A stretch of 47,567 nucleotides of DNA, taken from assembly GCF_016862515.1 (NCBI RefSeq), contig NZ_BONC01000063.1, positions 1 to 47,567 on the forward strand, written 5' to 3'. The notes under the pieces were generated by a model. That model had not been told where the DNA came from and did not search any database. It saw only the letters and a list, made by a program, of their open reading frames with translations. This DNA comes from Asanoa iriomotensis. Lineage in GTDB: Bacteria > Actinomycetota > Actinomycetes > Mycobacteriales > Micromonosporaceae. Position numbers and translations under genes: made by a program. Positions 20,404 through 28,530 of the stretch are shown one piece after another. Numbering within the stretch: position 1 is the first letter of the stretch; each line of letters begins with the position of its first letter.

Positions 20404-21357
20404 ATGACGGACCTCGAGTTCCTGACCGCCGGTGACATACCGCTCATGCAGGGTCTGGCTCAGCGCGTCACCGCTGCCCGTCCGGACCTGATCAGTGCCG
20501 GCGCTTCCTACGGGGAGCTGGCCTGGGTCTGGGGTCAGGGAAGCGTGCTCCACAGCGCGACCTGGCGGCGCCGGCTGTGGTTCTCCGCCGACGAACTGGT
20601 GGCCTGGGGCTGGGCCTTTCTTCCGCGCCAGGTGACGCGCGACGACGGATCGGTCAAGGACGTCACCGGCGCGTCGTTGAGCTACCAGGTCCATCCTGAA
20701 CACACCGCACTGATCGATGAACTGATCGACTGGTACGACGGCGTGGCGGACGGCCTCGAGCGCACGGTGTCGCCGACGACCGCCGAGGAGTTCGCCCTGG
20801 AGCGGTGGGCGGCGCACGGCTACGAGACCGACGTGGAGGCGCTCGGCGACACCGGCGACTGGACCCAGCTCAACGAGCGTGAGCTCACCGATGTGGAGGA
20901 ACCGTCGCTGCCGGCCGGGTTCCGTTTCCGCACCGCCGACCAGGTCCGGCCGGAGGCCGTGGTCCGCGCGCACGTGGACGCCTGGACGCCCTCGGCGTAC
21001 ACGATCCAAAGCTATGCGGCCGTCCGGCGGACGGCGGCCTATCGCGGCGACCTGCACGTCCTCGTGGAGGCGCCGGACGGCACGATGGCCGCCTCGACCA
21101 TCATGTGGCTCGACGAGGCGAACACGACCGTCGAGTTCGAGCCGGTCGGCACGCATCCGGCATTCCGGCGGCTCGGGCTGGCCAGGGCGATGATGCTGCA
21201 CGGGATGCGGCTCGCGCGGGCGGCCGGTGCCACCCACGCCACGGTCGTCTGCCTGGGAGCGCCGGGGCACCCCAAGGCGCGCGCCCTGTACTACGGCCTC
21301 GGATTCCGGGAGCTCTCACGAGACGCACCGCTCGTCAGAACCGCCAAAGCGGGCTGA
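20404..21357 (+). CDS. GNAT family N-acetyltransferase
   Basis: A 317-aa protein with its GNAT domain in the C-terminal third: STIMWLDEANTTVEFEPVGTHPAFRRLGLARAMMLHGMRLARAAGA (motif A) and CLGAPGHPKARALYYGLGFRELS (motif B). The N-terminal 180 residues (with LWFSADELVAWGWAFLPRQV) are probably a second, degenerate acetyltransferase-like half. The ATG at 20404 fits a weak CACAGT -10 element 7 nt upstream. The methyltransferase follows after 6 bp, so the two are probably co-transcribed. Confidence 0.85.
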   Translation: MTDLEFLTAGDIPLMQGLAQRVTAARPDLISAGASYGELAWVWGQGSVLHSATWRRRLWFSADELVAWGWAFLPRQVTRDDGSVKDVTGASLSYQVHPEHTALIDELIDWYDGVADGLERTVSPTTAEEFALERWAAHGYETDVEALGDTGDWTQLNERELTDVEEPSLPAGFRFRTADQVRPEAVVRAHVDAWTPSAYTIQSYAAVRRTAAYRGDLHVLVEAPDGTMAASTIMWLDEANTTVEFEPVGTHPAFRRLGLARAMMLHGMRLARAAGATHATVVCLGAPGHPKARALYYGLGFRELSRDAPLVRTAKAG

Positions 21358-21363
21358 ACAGCC

Positions 21364-21996
21364 ATGCCTGCACCGCGCTGGTTCTTTCGATTCTTGTACG
21401 ACCGGGAGAGTGCCGCCTGGGAGCGGCGACGCGACGAGCCGGAGCAGCGTGCACTGGTCGAGCGGATCGCCGATCGGCTCGCGAACGTGGTCGCACCGCC
21501 CGGACCAGTCGCCGACCTCGGCTGCGGACCCGGCGCGCACGCCCTCGCACTCGCCCGGCGCGGCTATGACATCGTCGGTGTCGACGGGTCACCGCGCATG
21601 GTCGAGGTCGCCAAGGCGCGAGCAGCTCGCGACCAGGTCGCCGCCGCGTTCGACACACAAGACGTCGGCGCTCGACTCGGCTTCGCGGACGCGTCGCTCG
21701 GCGGTGTGCTCGCGATCCTCGTCGTGCAGCACCTGCCGCGTCCCGCGGCCTTCGTCGCCGAGATCCGGCGCTGCCTCCGGCCGGGCGGCCATCTGTTGAT
21801 CACAGCGCCGGCCCGCGCGCGGATCACGTCCTCGAACCTCTACTGGCGACTGCGCGCCACGTGCTACCAAGCCGCGCCCGGTGTCGTCCGCTTCTACGAC
21901 TCCGACTCGCTCCGTCGTCTGGTCGAGGAGCAGGGCCTGACCGTCGTCGAGTCCGACGCCGAACCGGGTCGCGTGAGCGTGTTGGCCCGCGCGTGA
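21364..21996 (+). CDS. Class I SAM-dependent methyltransferase
   Basis: A 210-aa methyltransferase. Motif I is VADLGCGPGAHALALARRG, with the acidic ribose-binding residue in VGVDGSPRMVE; the later VLAILVVQHLPRPAAFVAEIRRCLRPGGHLLIT covers motifs III-V of the Methyltransf_11/25 type. The N-terminal RWFFRFLYDRESAAWERRRDEP is seen in small methyltransferases of unknown substrate. Its stop is 4 bp from the stop of the convergent SGNH hydrolase gene. Confidence 0.88.
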   Translation: MPAPRWFFRFLYDRESAAWERRRDEPEQRALVERIADRLANVVAPPGPVADLGCGPGAHALALARRGYDIVGVDGSPRMVEVAKARAARDQVAAAFDTQDVGARLGFADASLGGVLAILVVQHLPRPAAFVAEIRRCLRPGGHLLITAPARARITSSNLYWRLRATCYQAAPGVVRFYDSDSLRRLVEEQGLTVVESDAEPGRVSVLARA

Positions 21997-22000
21997 CGCC

Positions 22001-23104
22001 TCACCACCATGCCGCGCCGGTGGCGAATGCGTTGGCCATCAGTCGCGCGCCGTCGTCGTTGAGGTGCATGCCGTCGCCGCTGTCCAGCGCCGGGTCGATG
22101 TAGTCCGGTGCGTCGGGGTTCGCGACAGCTGCGGCGACGTCGCAGACCCCGTCGAAGACGTCGGTGCCGCGGATCCAGTCGTTGACCTCACGGCGGACGG
22201 CAAGACCGGCGGGGGTGCTGATCCCCGGATAGATCGCGCCCGCGAACGGGCCGACGGTGGCGGCGAGGATCTTCAGGTCGGCGGCGTGCGCCCGGCGGGC
22301 GAGCGAGGTGAGGCCGGCGACGAGGGCGTCCGTGGTGGCGGGCGGCTCGCCGAGCATGCCGGGCAGACCCAGGTCGTTGATTCCGAAGTGGACCAGCACG
22401 TGCGTGGTGCCGGGCACCGAGAGCACGTCGCGGTCGAACCGCCCGAGCGCGCTCTCGCCGACCTCGTCGGTCAGCAGCCGGTTGCCGGCGATGCCCTGGT
22501 TGACGACCCAGCCCTTGTCGAGGCGGCGGTTGAGGAAGTCGACGGAACGGTTGTTCGCGCCGATCGTCGACCCGACGCCCTCGAACCAGGAGTCGCCGAA
22601 CGCCACGGCGATCGCCGTGGCGTCGGGACTGAGCACGTCGACGCCCGAGACGTAGAACCTGGCCTCGACCTGCTCGGAAGCCGGCAGCGTCGGGGCCGTC
22701 ACGTGGTTGCCGTGCGCGATGTGCGCGACCTCCGCCGGCTTGTGCGCGTAGGTCGCGAGGCCGGTCTCCTCCGGGAAATACAGGCTGAGAACGAGCCGGG
22801 CGTCGGCCGCGACAGGCAGGTCGATCGGGTCGCCGACCACCTCGTCCCCCGGCGCGATGGAGACCTTCTCGGCGCCGTCGAAGGTGAGCACCGCCTGCCC
22901 GCTGTCGGTGGCGACCGAACCCGCGCCGACGGTCAGGGCCGTGCGGCCGAAGCGGTTCGTGAGGCGGATGCGGAACCGCTGCCCGCCACCGGCCAGGTAG
23001 AGGGCCTGGCGCACGGTCTGGTCGGCGAACCCCCGCGGTTCGCTGAGCTGGACCTGCTCGTACGGGCTGATCACGGCGCTGCGGAAGCCGGCTGTCCAGA
23101 TCAT
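22001..23104 (-). CDS. SGNH/GDSL-type hydrolase
   Basis: A 367-aa esterase-like protein with an N-terminal jelly-roll domain (residues to about 170, with VRQALYLAGGGQRFRIRLTNRFG) and an SGNH domain: block I VAFGDSWFEGVG (Ser nucleophile in GDSW), block II NQGIAGNRLL, block III HFGINDLG, and block V YIDPALDSGDGMHLNDDG with the Asp-x-x-His pair. There is no signal peptide, so it is cytoplasmic as read. RBS GGAG lies 5 nt before the ATG at 23104. Two of the three palindromes in the gap to marR lie directly upstream, so marR probably represses it. Confidence 0.9.
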   Translation of the reverse strand: MIWTAGFRSAVISPYEQVQLSEPRGFADQTVRQALYLAGGGQRFRIRLTNRFGRTALTVGAGSVATDSGQAVLTFDGAEKVSIAPGDEVVGDPIDLPVAADARLVLSLYFPEETGLATYAHKPAEVAHIAHGNHVTAPTLPASEQVEARFYVSGVDVLSPDATAIAVAFGDSWFEGVGSTIGANNRSVDFLNRRLDKGWVVNQGIAGNRLLTDEVGESALGRFDRDVLSVPGTTHVLVHFGINDLGLPGMLGEPPATTDALVAGLTSLARRAHAADLKILAATVGPFAGAIYPGISTPAGLAVRREVNDWIRGTDVFDGVCDVAAAVANPDAPDYIDPALDSGDGMHLNDDGARLMANAFATGAAWW

Positions 23105-23133
23105 GTCCGCTCCGTTCGTCTCGTCGAGTGCTT

Positions 23134-23153
23134 TTGCTTCGAACTCGAAGCAA
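23134..23153. promoter_or_regulatory. MarR-type operator copy 1 (perfect 20-bp palindrome)
   Basis: TTGCTTCGA-AC-TCGAAGCAA is a perfect inverted repeat 30 bp upstream of the SGNH hydrolase start. It shares its core with the two sites that follow. Confidence 0.75.
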
Positions 23154-23165
23154 CTCAACCCTACC

Positions 23166-23185
23166 TTGCTTCGAGTTCGAAGCAT
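23166..23185. promoter_or_regulatory. MarR-type operator copy 2
   Basis: TTGCTTCGA-GT-TCGAAGCAT, with one mismatch at the outermost pair. Its centre is 32 bp from that of copy 1, about three helical turns, so dimers on the two sites would lie on the same face of the DNA. Confidence 0.75.
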
Positions 23186-23212
23186 TCGGCATCGACGGTG
23201 ACGCTCGACACA

Positions 23213-23232
23213 ATGCTTCGGATTCGAAGCGG
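23213..23232. promoter_or_regulatory. MarR-type operator copy 3, abutting the marR -10 element
   Basis: ATGCTTCGG-AT-TCGAAGCGG keeps the core GCTTCG/CGAAGC. It ends directly before the TACGGT -10 element (23233-23238) of the marR gene, a position suited to autorepression. Confidence 0.7.
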
Positions 23233-23245
23233 TACGGTGAGGGCG

Positions 23246-23743
23246 ATGACCGACTCCCCACCCGGGCTCGACCCGGCCCAGATCGAGGCCTACTTCGCGC
23301 TCATGGAAGCCGTCGGGCTCCTCGAACACCAGGTCGAGCAGCACCTGCGCGCCGACGGCGGGATCAGCTACGTCCAGTTCCAGCTCCTGGCCCGCCTCGC
23401 CGCCGCCGACGGCCAACTGACCATGACGCAACTCGCCGACGGCGTCGTCTACAGCCGCAGCGGGCTGACCTATCAGGCGGGGCTGCTGGAGAAGGCCGGG
23501 CTCATCACCCGCGGCACCAGCGCCGACGACGAGCGGGCCACCCTGGTCACCATCACCGACGCCGGCCTGGCCCTCTTTCGCAAGGTCCTGCCGGGACACG
23601 TCCAGGTCGTCCGCCGCCAGCTGCTCGCACCACTGTCCGATCAGGACCTTCATGACCTGGGCGACATCATGACCCGGGTACGCGACCACATGCGCAACGA
23701 ACCGCCGCGCTCCGCCGCTCCCCGCAAGCGCCGGCAGCGGTAA
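23246..23743 (+). CDS. MarR family transcriptional regulator
   Basis: A 165-aa winged-helix regulator: VQFQLLARLAAADGQLTMTQLADGVVYSRSGLTYQAGLLEKAGLITRGTSADDERATLVTITDAG is the complete MarR wHTH with the DDER wing. The C-terminus is a basic tail (RKRRQR). ATG at 23246 follows TACGGT (23233-23238) by 7 nt, so it is leaderless. Three copies of one palindrome separate it from the divergent SGNH hydrolase gene, which is its likely target. A strong hairpin terminator follows. Confidence 0.92.
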   Translation: MTDSPPGLDPAQIEAYFALMEAVGLLEHQVEQHLRADGGISYVQFQLLARLAAADGQLTMTQLADGVVYSRSGLTYQAGLLEKAGLITRGTSADDERATLVTITDAGLALFRKVLPGHVQVVRRQLLAPLSDQDLHDLGDIMTRVRDHMRNEPPRSAAPRKRRQR

Positions 23744-23750
23744 GAACCCC

Positions 23751-23782
23751 GGGTGCCCGGGTCGTGGTGACCCCGGGCACCC
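23751..23782. terminator. Bidirectional hairpin terminator
   Basis: GGGTGCCCGGG (23751-23761) and CCCGGGCACCC (23772-23782) form a perfect 11-bp stem with a 10-nt loop, 7 bp after the marR stop and 9 bp from the stop of the convergent peptidase gene. There is no U tract, as is common in actinobacteria. Confidence 0.8.
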
Positions 23783-23791
23783 TTGCGGCGA

Positions 23792-25675
23792 TCAGAAACC
23801 GAGGACGGCGGGGCCACCGACGACCGGCAGGCGCAGTTCGCTGTCGTTCGGCGCCACCCGCAGCTCGGTGCCGCCGAGCGGGAGCAGCGTGTAGTCCTGG
23901 TCGCTGGAGAACACCACGACACCGATCCGGTGCCCGGCCTGGAAGATGTAGTCCTTCGGCTCCAGGGTCCACCTGAAGTCGTACATCTTGCCCTGCTTGA
24001 GCTGGTCGGTCTTCGACGCCTTCTTGCGGTTCTGCGGGTCCATCCAGCCCCGGGTGACCACGGTCGGCGCGGCGGTCGAGCCGGCCACGCCGTAGTCCAC
24101 CAGGTACACGGTCAGGTTCGCGTCCGGCTTGTTCTCGATGGCCATCCGCAGCCGCATCTCGGGACGGCCGGAGATCCGGACGTTCTGGCCGAGCGCCGGC
24201 GAGACGTACGCGAGCCGGTTCGGGCTGGTCGTCTCCGGGCCCGCCACCAGCGTGCTGGGGCGGATCGTCCGGCCCTCGTCGACGAAGCTCTGCTCCACCT
24301 TGTCCTTCGGCGCCTTGCCGGTGGTCAGCGTGCCGGTCGTGGTCGGGTCGGTCGCGGCGAGCCGCAGCGCGACGTCCTTGGCGGCGTTGTCCGGCCAGTT
24401 GGCGTACGTCGTGTAGTTGCGGTCCTCGCGCTGCACGACGGCCGTCGGCTCGTCCATGATCCCGTTGTCGACGTTCCACAGCCAGTAGTCGAACCACCGG
24501 TTCTCGGTCTGCTTGTAGGTCCAGGCCTGGCCGCTCGGCAGGGTCACCGAAGCGTTGTTGCCCGGACCGCCGTGCCCGCCCTGGTGCAGCCAGATCTTCC
24601 GCGGCACGTCGCGCTTGGCGAGCTCATCCCACCAGCCGGCGAAGTTCTCGGTCTTGACGTTCCAGTCGTTCAGGCCGTGCACGACGAAGACGCTGGCCTT
24701 CACGTCGCTGGCGTCGCGGTAGTCGCGGTCCTCCCAGAACTTCGAGTAGTCACCGGTGATCCGGTCCTGCTGCTCGGTGATCTGGGCGAGCTCGTCGACG
24801 CAGTCGCCCAGGGCCCGGGCCTCTCCGGCGGTGTACTGGGCCAGGATGTCGAGGTCCTCGCCCTGGTAGGTGCCCGGGGCGACGACGAGCCCGTTGGCCC
24901 GGTAGTAGTCGTACCAGCTGCTGATCGCGGAGACCGGGACGATCGTCTTGAGGCCCTTGACCCCGGTCGTGGCGACCTGGTTGGGCAGCGTCCCGTTGTA
25001 GGAGACGCCGGTCATCCCGACCGCGCCGGTGGTCCAGTCGGCGTCGACCGGCGCGCCGGCGGCGTCGAACGCCTTGGCGCGGCCGTTGAGCCAGTCGATG
25101 ACCGCCTTGGTGCCGAGCGTCTCGGCCTGGTCGCCGCTGGTCGGGCAGCCGTCCGAGTCACCGGTGCCGACGCTCTGGCCGAGCACGACGGCGTAGCCGC
25201 GCGGCACGTAGTAGTCGTCGAGCGACCCGGGCAGGTTGGCCTTGGCCTCGGCGTTCGGCGCCGGCGTCGGGCCGGCGAGCGCACGCGACCGGCTCGACAA
25301 GCCGTTCTGCGGCAGCTCGTCCACGAGCACGCTCGGGTACGGCACGTCGCCCCAGGTGCCCTTCCGGTACGGGCTGTGCTCGAAGATCACGGGAACCTTG
25401 AAGCCCTGGGTCTCTGTCTCCAGGGGTCGCGAGATGTCGATCGCGACCCGGTCGAGCCGGCCGTCGTGATCGGTGTCCACAGGGGTCTCGACATAGACCC
25501 GTTCCTCGATCGCGTCGGCGAACGAGAAGACCGGTTGGGTCATCCCGCCGCTGACGACGATGTGTGGGGACGGCGTTTCGGCCTCTTGAGCCGCCGCCGG
25601 GGCTGCGGTCGCGACCACGACAAGCGTGCCGGATATCGCGACGCCGAGGAGTGCCAGACTGGAGGGTCTGCGCAT
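23792..25675 (-). CDS. Secreted X-Pro dipeptidyl-peptidase (CocE/NonD, peptidase S15 family)
   Basis: A 627-aa exported serine hydrolase. The signal peptide is MRRPSSLALLGVAISGT onward, with a likely cleavage after APAAAQ (about residue 30). The S15 domain has a PVIFEHSPYRKGTW segment, the nucleophile elbow GVSYNG (Ser225), Asp337 in VVHGLNDWNV and His368 in HQGGHGG. The C-terminal third is the jelly-roll PepX_C domain (RISGRPEMRLRMAIE, QAGHRIGVVVFSSD). It would release X-Pro dipeptides, or hydrolyse esters, outside the cell. ATG at 25675 is preceded by GGAGAG. A TAGCAT -10 candidate lies at 25748-25753. The neighbouring M14 peptidase is also secreted. Confidence 0.9.
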   Translation of the reverse strand: MRRPSSLALLGVAISGTLVVVATAAPAAAQEAETPSPHIVVSGGMTQPVFSFADAIEERVYVETPVDTDHDGRLDRVAIDISRPLETETQGFKVPVIFEHSPYRKGTWGDVPYPSVLVDELPQNGLSSRSRALAGPTPAPNAEAKANLPGSLDDYYVPRGYAVVLGQSVGTGDSDGCPTSGDQAETLGTKAVIDWLNGRAKAFDAAGAPVDADWTTGAVGMTGVSYNGTLPNQVATTGVKGLKTIVPVSAISSWYDYYRANGLVVAPGTYQGEDLDILAQYTAGEARALGDCVDELAQITEQQDRITGDYSKFWEDRDYRDASDVKASVFVVHGLNDWNVKTENFAGWWDELAKRDVPRKIWLHQGGHGGPGNNASVTLPSGQAWTYKQTENRWFDYWLWNVDNGIMDEPTAVVQREDRNYTTYANWPDNAAKDVALRLAATDPTTTGTLTTGKAPKDKVEQSFVDEGRTIRPSTLVAGPETTSPNRLAYVSPALGQNVRISGRPEMRLRMAIENKPDANLTVYLVDYGVAGSTAAPTVVTRGWMDPQNRKKASKTDQLKQGKMYDFRWTLEPKDYIFQAGHRIGVVVFSSDQDYTLLPLGGTELRVAPNDSELRLPVVGGPAVLGF

Positions 25676-25836
25676 GGAGAAACTCTCCGTTCGAGAGGGG
25701 TCGCCGAGGGGTATCGGCGGGGGTGGATCACGATGATCCACTTGGTCATGCTAGGCCTGACGCCGGCCGTGTCCCGTCCTGAGCAGGATGATGATGATCA
25801 CGAGCGGTGGCCCGCGAACGCTCTGCCAGGACGCGA

Positions 25837-25870
25837 CCGCCGCCAGGACCATGCTCGGTCCTGGCGGCGG
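25837..25870. terminator. Hairpin terminator after the M14 peptidase gene
   Basis: CCGCCGCCAGGACC (25837-25850) and GGTCCTGGCGGCGG (25857-25870) make a perfect 14-bp GC-rich stem with a 6-nt loop, 18 bp beyond the stop codon of the minus-strand M14 gene. It separates that gene from the next peptidase gene. Confidence 0.8.
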
Positions 25871-25888
25871 CCATTCGTACGCGGGTCG

Positions 25889-28357
25889 CTAGTCGACGAT
25901 CGTGATCGTCGCCTTGCGGTAGTTCTTGCCGTTCTTGTCGGGGTCGTAGCCCTTCTCGACGTTGCCGGCGGCGTCGACCGAGAACCAGTTGAACGTCGTC
26001 GTCTCGGTCACGTGGAACACCTGGCCACCCTCACGGAACTCGGTCGCCTCGTAACGGGGCGACTCGAGGGTGGGCCGGCTGCCGTCGGTCGTGTAGTAGA
26101 TCGTCGCCGGCTCGCTGGTCTCGAAGCGCACGTCGACCGAGCCCGTGAACGTGCCGCCGCCGGGCACGAGGTCGGACGTCGGCTTCTGCTTGTCCTTGCC
26201 CCAGTCCGCGGCGACCCGGAACATCTCCATGAGGCCGTTGGCGTACTCCATCGTCTCGGAGTGGCCGCTGACCAGGTGCGGGTCACCGACCCACTCCGGC
26301 TGGAACGAGCCGCCCTGCCAGTTGCCGGTGGCCGGGTTGTAGACCGAGCCGCCGACCTCCCAGCCGAAGGCGAAGATGCCGTACGTGTGGTACAGGTCCT
26401 CACGCACGTTGCCCGCGGACGAGTAGAGGACGTCCGACGAACCGCCGACGTTCTCCGGCGTGACGACCGTCTCCCGGAACGCCTTGACCTGCGAGAGGAT
26501 CCGGCCGGCCGACTGCCAGTAGAACGCCTCGTCGCCCAGCGGCGGGCGCGGCGTGGTGATCCGGCCGTCCGCGATGTAGGCGCCGGGCTGCCAGAACAGC
26601 TGGCCGCCGTTGGAGTGCACCGACATCATGAACTTGATGTTCGTGTACTTCTCGACCAGCCAGATGATGTTCTTCGACTCCGGCTCCGACAGTTCCTCGG
26701 GGCCCTGGTAGGTGCCGCTGGTGCAGCTGAACGACCCGCCGTCGTAGCCGTCGAAGCCCGAACCGACCCGGTAGTTGCGGTTCAGGTCGACGCCCCAGGA
26801 GTTGCGGCGACCCGGGTCGGCGTCCACGTCGGGGCAGTGGTTGGTCATGTTCTTCCGCTGCGAGGCGAAGTTGTAGAAGCTGTAGTTCGCCCCGTCGGGG
26901 TTGTTGGACAGGATGAAGAAGACGTCGGTGTCGTTGACGATCTTCTTCGTCTCCTGGTCGGTCCGGTAGTTCCGGACCAGACGCTCGGCCGCCTCCAGCG
27001 AGGCCGTCGCCGGCACCCACTCGCGGGCGTGGTCCTGCGCCTGGATCAGGACGCCGGGGTTGCGCCCGTCGCGGTGCTTGCCGATCCGCAGCACGGGGAT
27101 CGTCTTCGGGCCGCGGGGCACCTCGCCCTCCGGCGCGCCGACGCGCTTCTCGCCGAGGGTGTCGGTCAGCGCGACCGGGCTCGCCGTCGCGGCGACGATG
27201 CCGGTGCCCGCGTTGGTGCGGTACGGGTGCGCCCGGTCGACCAGACCCTGCGACTGGGTCTCCAACGCCGCCGACACCTGCGCGGCGGTGCTGGCGAGCG
27301 CGCCCGCGGCGTCCTTGGCGAGCAGGACGCGGATGGCCTTGCCGGTCACCTCGACGCCGAGCGGGAGGCTCGCGCCCGGCCGGTCGACGAACGCGACGGT
27401 GATGTCGTTGCCACCCTCGTGGCCCCACGCCGCCGAGCTGACGACGACCGCGGACTGGCCGGTGCCGCCGATCGTGGCCTGCGCCTTGCGCTGGTAGCCG
27501 TTCGTCTTGTTCGGCAGGTAGATGATCTCGGCGATGTCCGGGTACTGCTTGGCGATCTCCTCGGCCCGCGCGTACAACTGCTGCGGGTGCTTGTAGCCGT
27601 CGATGAAGTCGTACTGGTAGCCGGGGCGCTCGGTCAGCGGCGCCGGAGCGTTCTCGAGCCAGTCGGAGACGTCACCGGTGGCGACACCGCCGGTGGAGCT
27701 GGTGACCTTGATCTGGCTGGGACGGGTGTCCAGCTTGAACAGGTTCCGGTGGAACATGTACTGCCCGGAGTCGACGAACCGGCTCATCGTGCGGGCGAAG
27801 CCGAACGGGGTGTCCTTGCCCGAGTTGTTCTCGAGCTGCATGCCGACGATCGGGGTGGTCTGCGCCCCTTCGGTGGTCCGGGCCTCGACGTAGAGGAAGC
27901 CCTGGCCCTTCGTGGTGAACCAGTCGGCCCGGACGACCCGCACGGTCTCCTCGTGGGTGAGGGTCTGCACGGACCGCGCACCGAAGGCGGGTGCGAGGCC
28001 GCCGTCCGCCACCGTGGGCCACTCGAAGCCCTCGCCGTCGGCGAGAACCTTGACGCCCATCGCCTTGAGCTGTGCGATCTCGTCGACGGTCGCGATCACC
28101 TCGCCCTCGATGCCGTTCGGCACCCGCTTGAGGCCGTGCTCGATGTCGAAGCCGGCGTCGTTCACCTTGCTGAGCAGGTCGGCGCCGCTCAGCTCGACAC
28201 GGACGGCGGTAGCCCCGTCGGTGGCCTCCAGGAGGGACCGCCCGGCGGCGGTGGAATCCGCGGGGTCCGCGCCCGCCGATGGTGTTGCCATGAGGACGCT
28301 GCTCGCCACCAGGGCGGGCAGCGCGAGAAGTGCGATCCGCAGTCGTCTGCGTCGCAT
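25889..28357 (-). CDS. Secreted M14 family zinc carboxypeptidase with an inserted domain
   Basis: An 822-aa exported metallopeptidase. The signal peptide spans residues 1-30 (IALLALPALVASSVLMATPSAGA). Residues 50-240 are N-terminal accessory sequence. The M14 domain runs from about 245 to 715: Zn ligands His443 and Glu446 (DHAREW), substrate-binding segment NNPDG and VDLNRNYR, third ligand His581 (SVHSNG) and catalytic Glu667 (FGWEVGG). Residues 300-400 interrupt the domain just before the ligand segment with an unrelated-looking module. The C-terminus (730-800) is a chitobiase-like beta domain (TIYYTTDGSRPT). RBS AAGGAGGAAG is strong. It has its own terminator. Confidence 0.92.
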   Translation of the reverse strand: MRRRRLRIALLALPALVASSVLMATPSAGADPADSTAAGRSLLEATDGATAVRVELSGADLLSKVNDAGFDIEHGLKRVPNGIEGEVIATVDEIAQLKAMGVKVLADGEGFEWPTVADGGLAPAFGARSVQTLTHEETVRVVRADWFTTKGQGFLYVEARTTEGAQTTPIVGMQLENNSGKDTPFGFARTMSRFVDSGQYMFHRNLFKLDTRPSQIKVTSSTGGVATGDVSDWLENAPAPLTERPGYQYDFIDGYKHPQQLYARAEEIAKQYPDIAEIIYLPNKTNGYQRKAQATIGGTGQSAVVVSSAAWGHEGGNDITVAFVDRPGASLPLGVEVTGKAIRVLLAKDAAGALASTAAQVSAALETQSQGLVDRAHPYRTNAGTGIVAATASPVALTDTLGEKRVGAPEGEVPRGPKTIPVLRIGKHRDGRNPGVLIQAQDHAREWVPATASLEAAERLVRNYRTDQETKKIVNDTDVFFILSNNPDGANYSFYNFASQRKNMTNHCPDVDADPGRRNSWGVDLNRNYRVGSGFDGYDGGSFSCTSGTYQGPEELSEPESKNIIWLVEKYTNIKFMMSVHSNGGQLFWQPGAYIADGRITTPRPPLGDEAFYWQSAGRILSQVKAFRETVVTPENVGGSSDVLYSSAGNVREDLYHTYGIFAFGWEVGGSVYNPATGNWQGGSFQPEWVGDPHLVSGHSETMEYANGLMEMFRVAADWGKDKQKPTSDLVPGGGTFTGSVDVRFETSEPATIYYTTDGSRPTLESPRYEATEFREGGQVFHVTETTTFNWFSVDAAGNVEKGYDPDKNGKNYRKATITIVD

Positions 28358-28530
28358 ACTTCCTCCTTCTTTCTGCGCTTCGGGTCGGACGGTCTACTGA
28401 GGACACTTGTCACGAGCGAGGCTGGGTCAGGTCAGCGTATGTGCATCCTTCGTTCCGACCGTCGTGCGCAACGGATCTTGAGTATTAATTGAGCTGCTCC
28501 GGCGCCGGGCCGGTCGCTTATCGTGGGGCG

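Noticed and set aside
23783-28492. Very long open frame on the plus strand over the two peptidase genes
   Set aside because: It is a shadow of the high-GC minus-strand genes. Its residues are composition-driven, and the minus-strand frames carry signal peptides and catalytic motifs.
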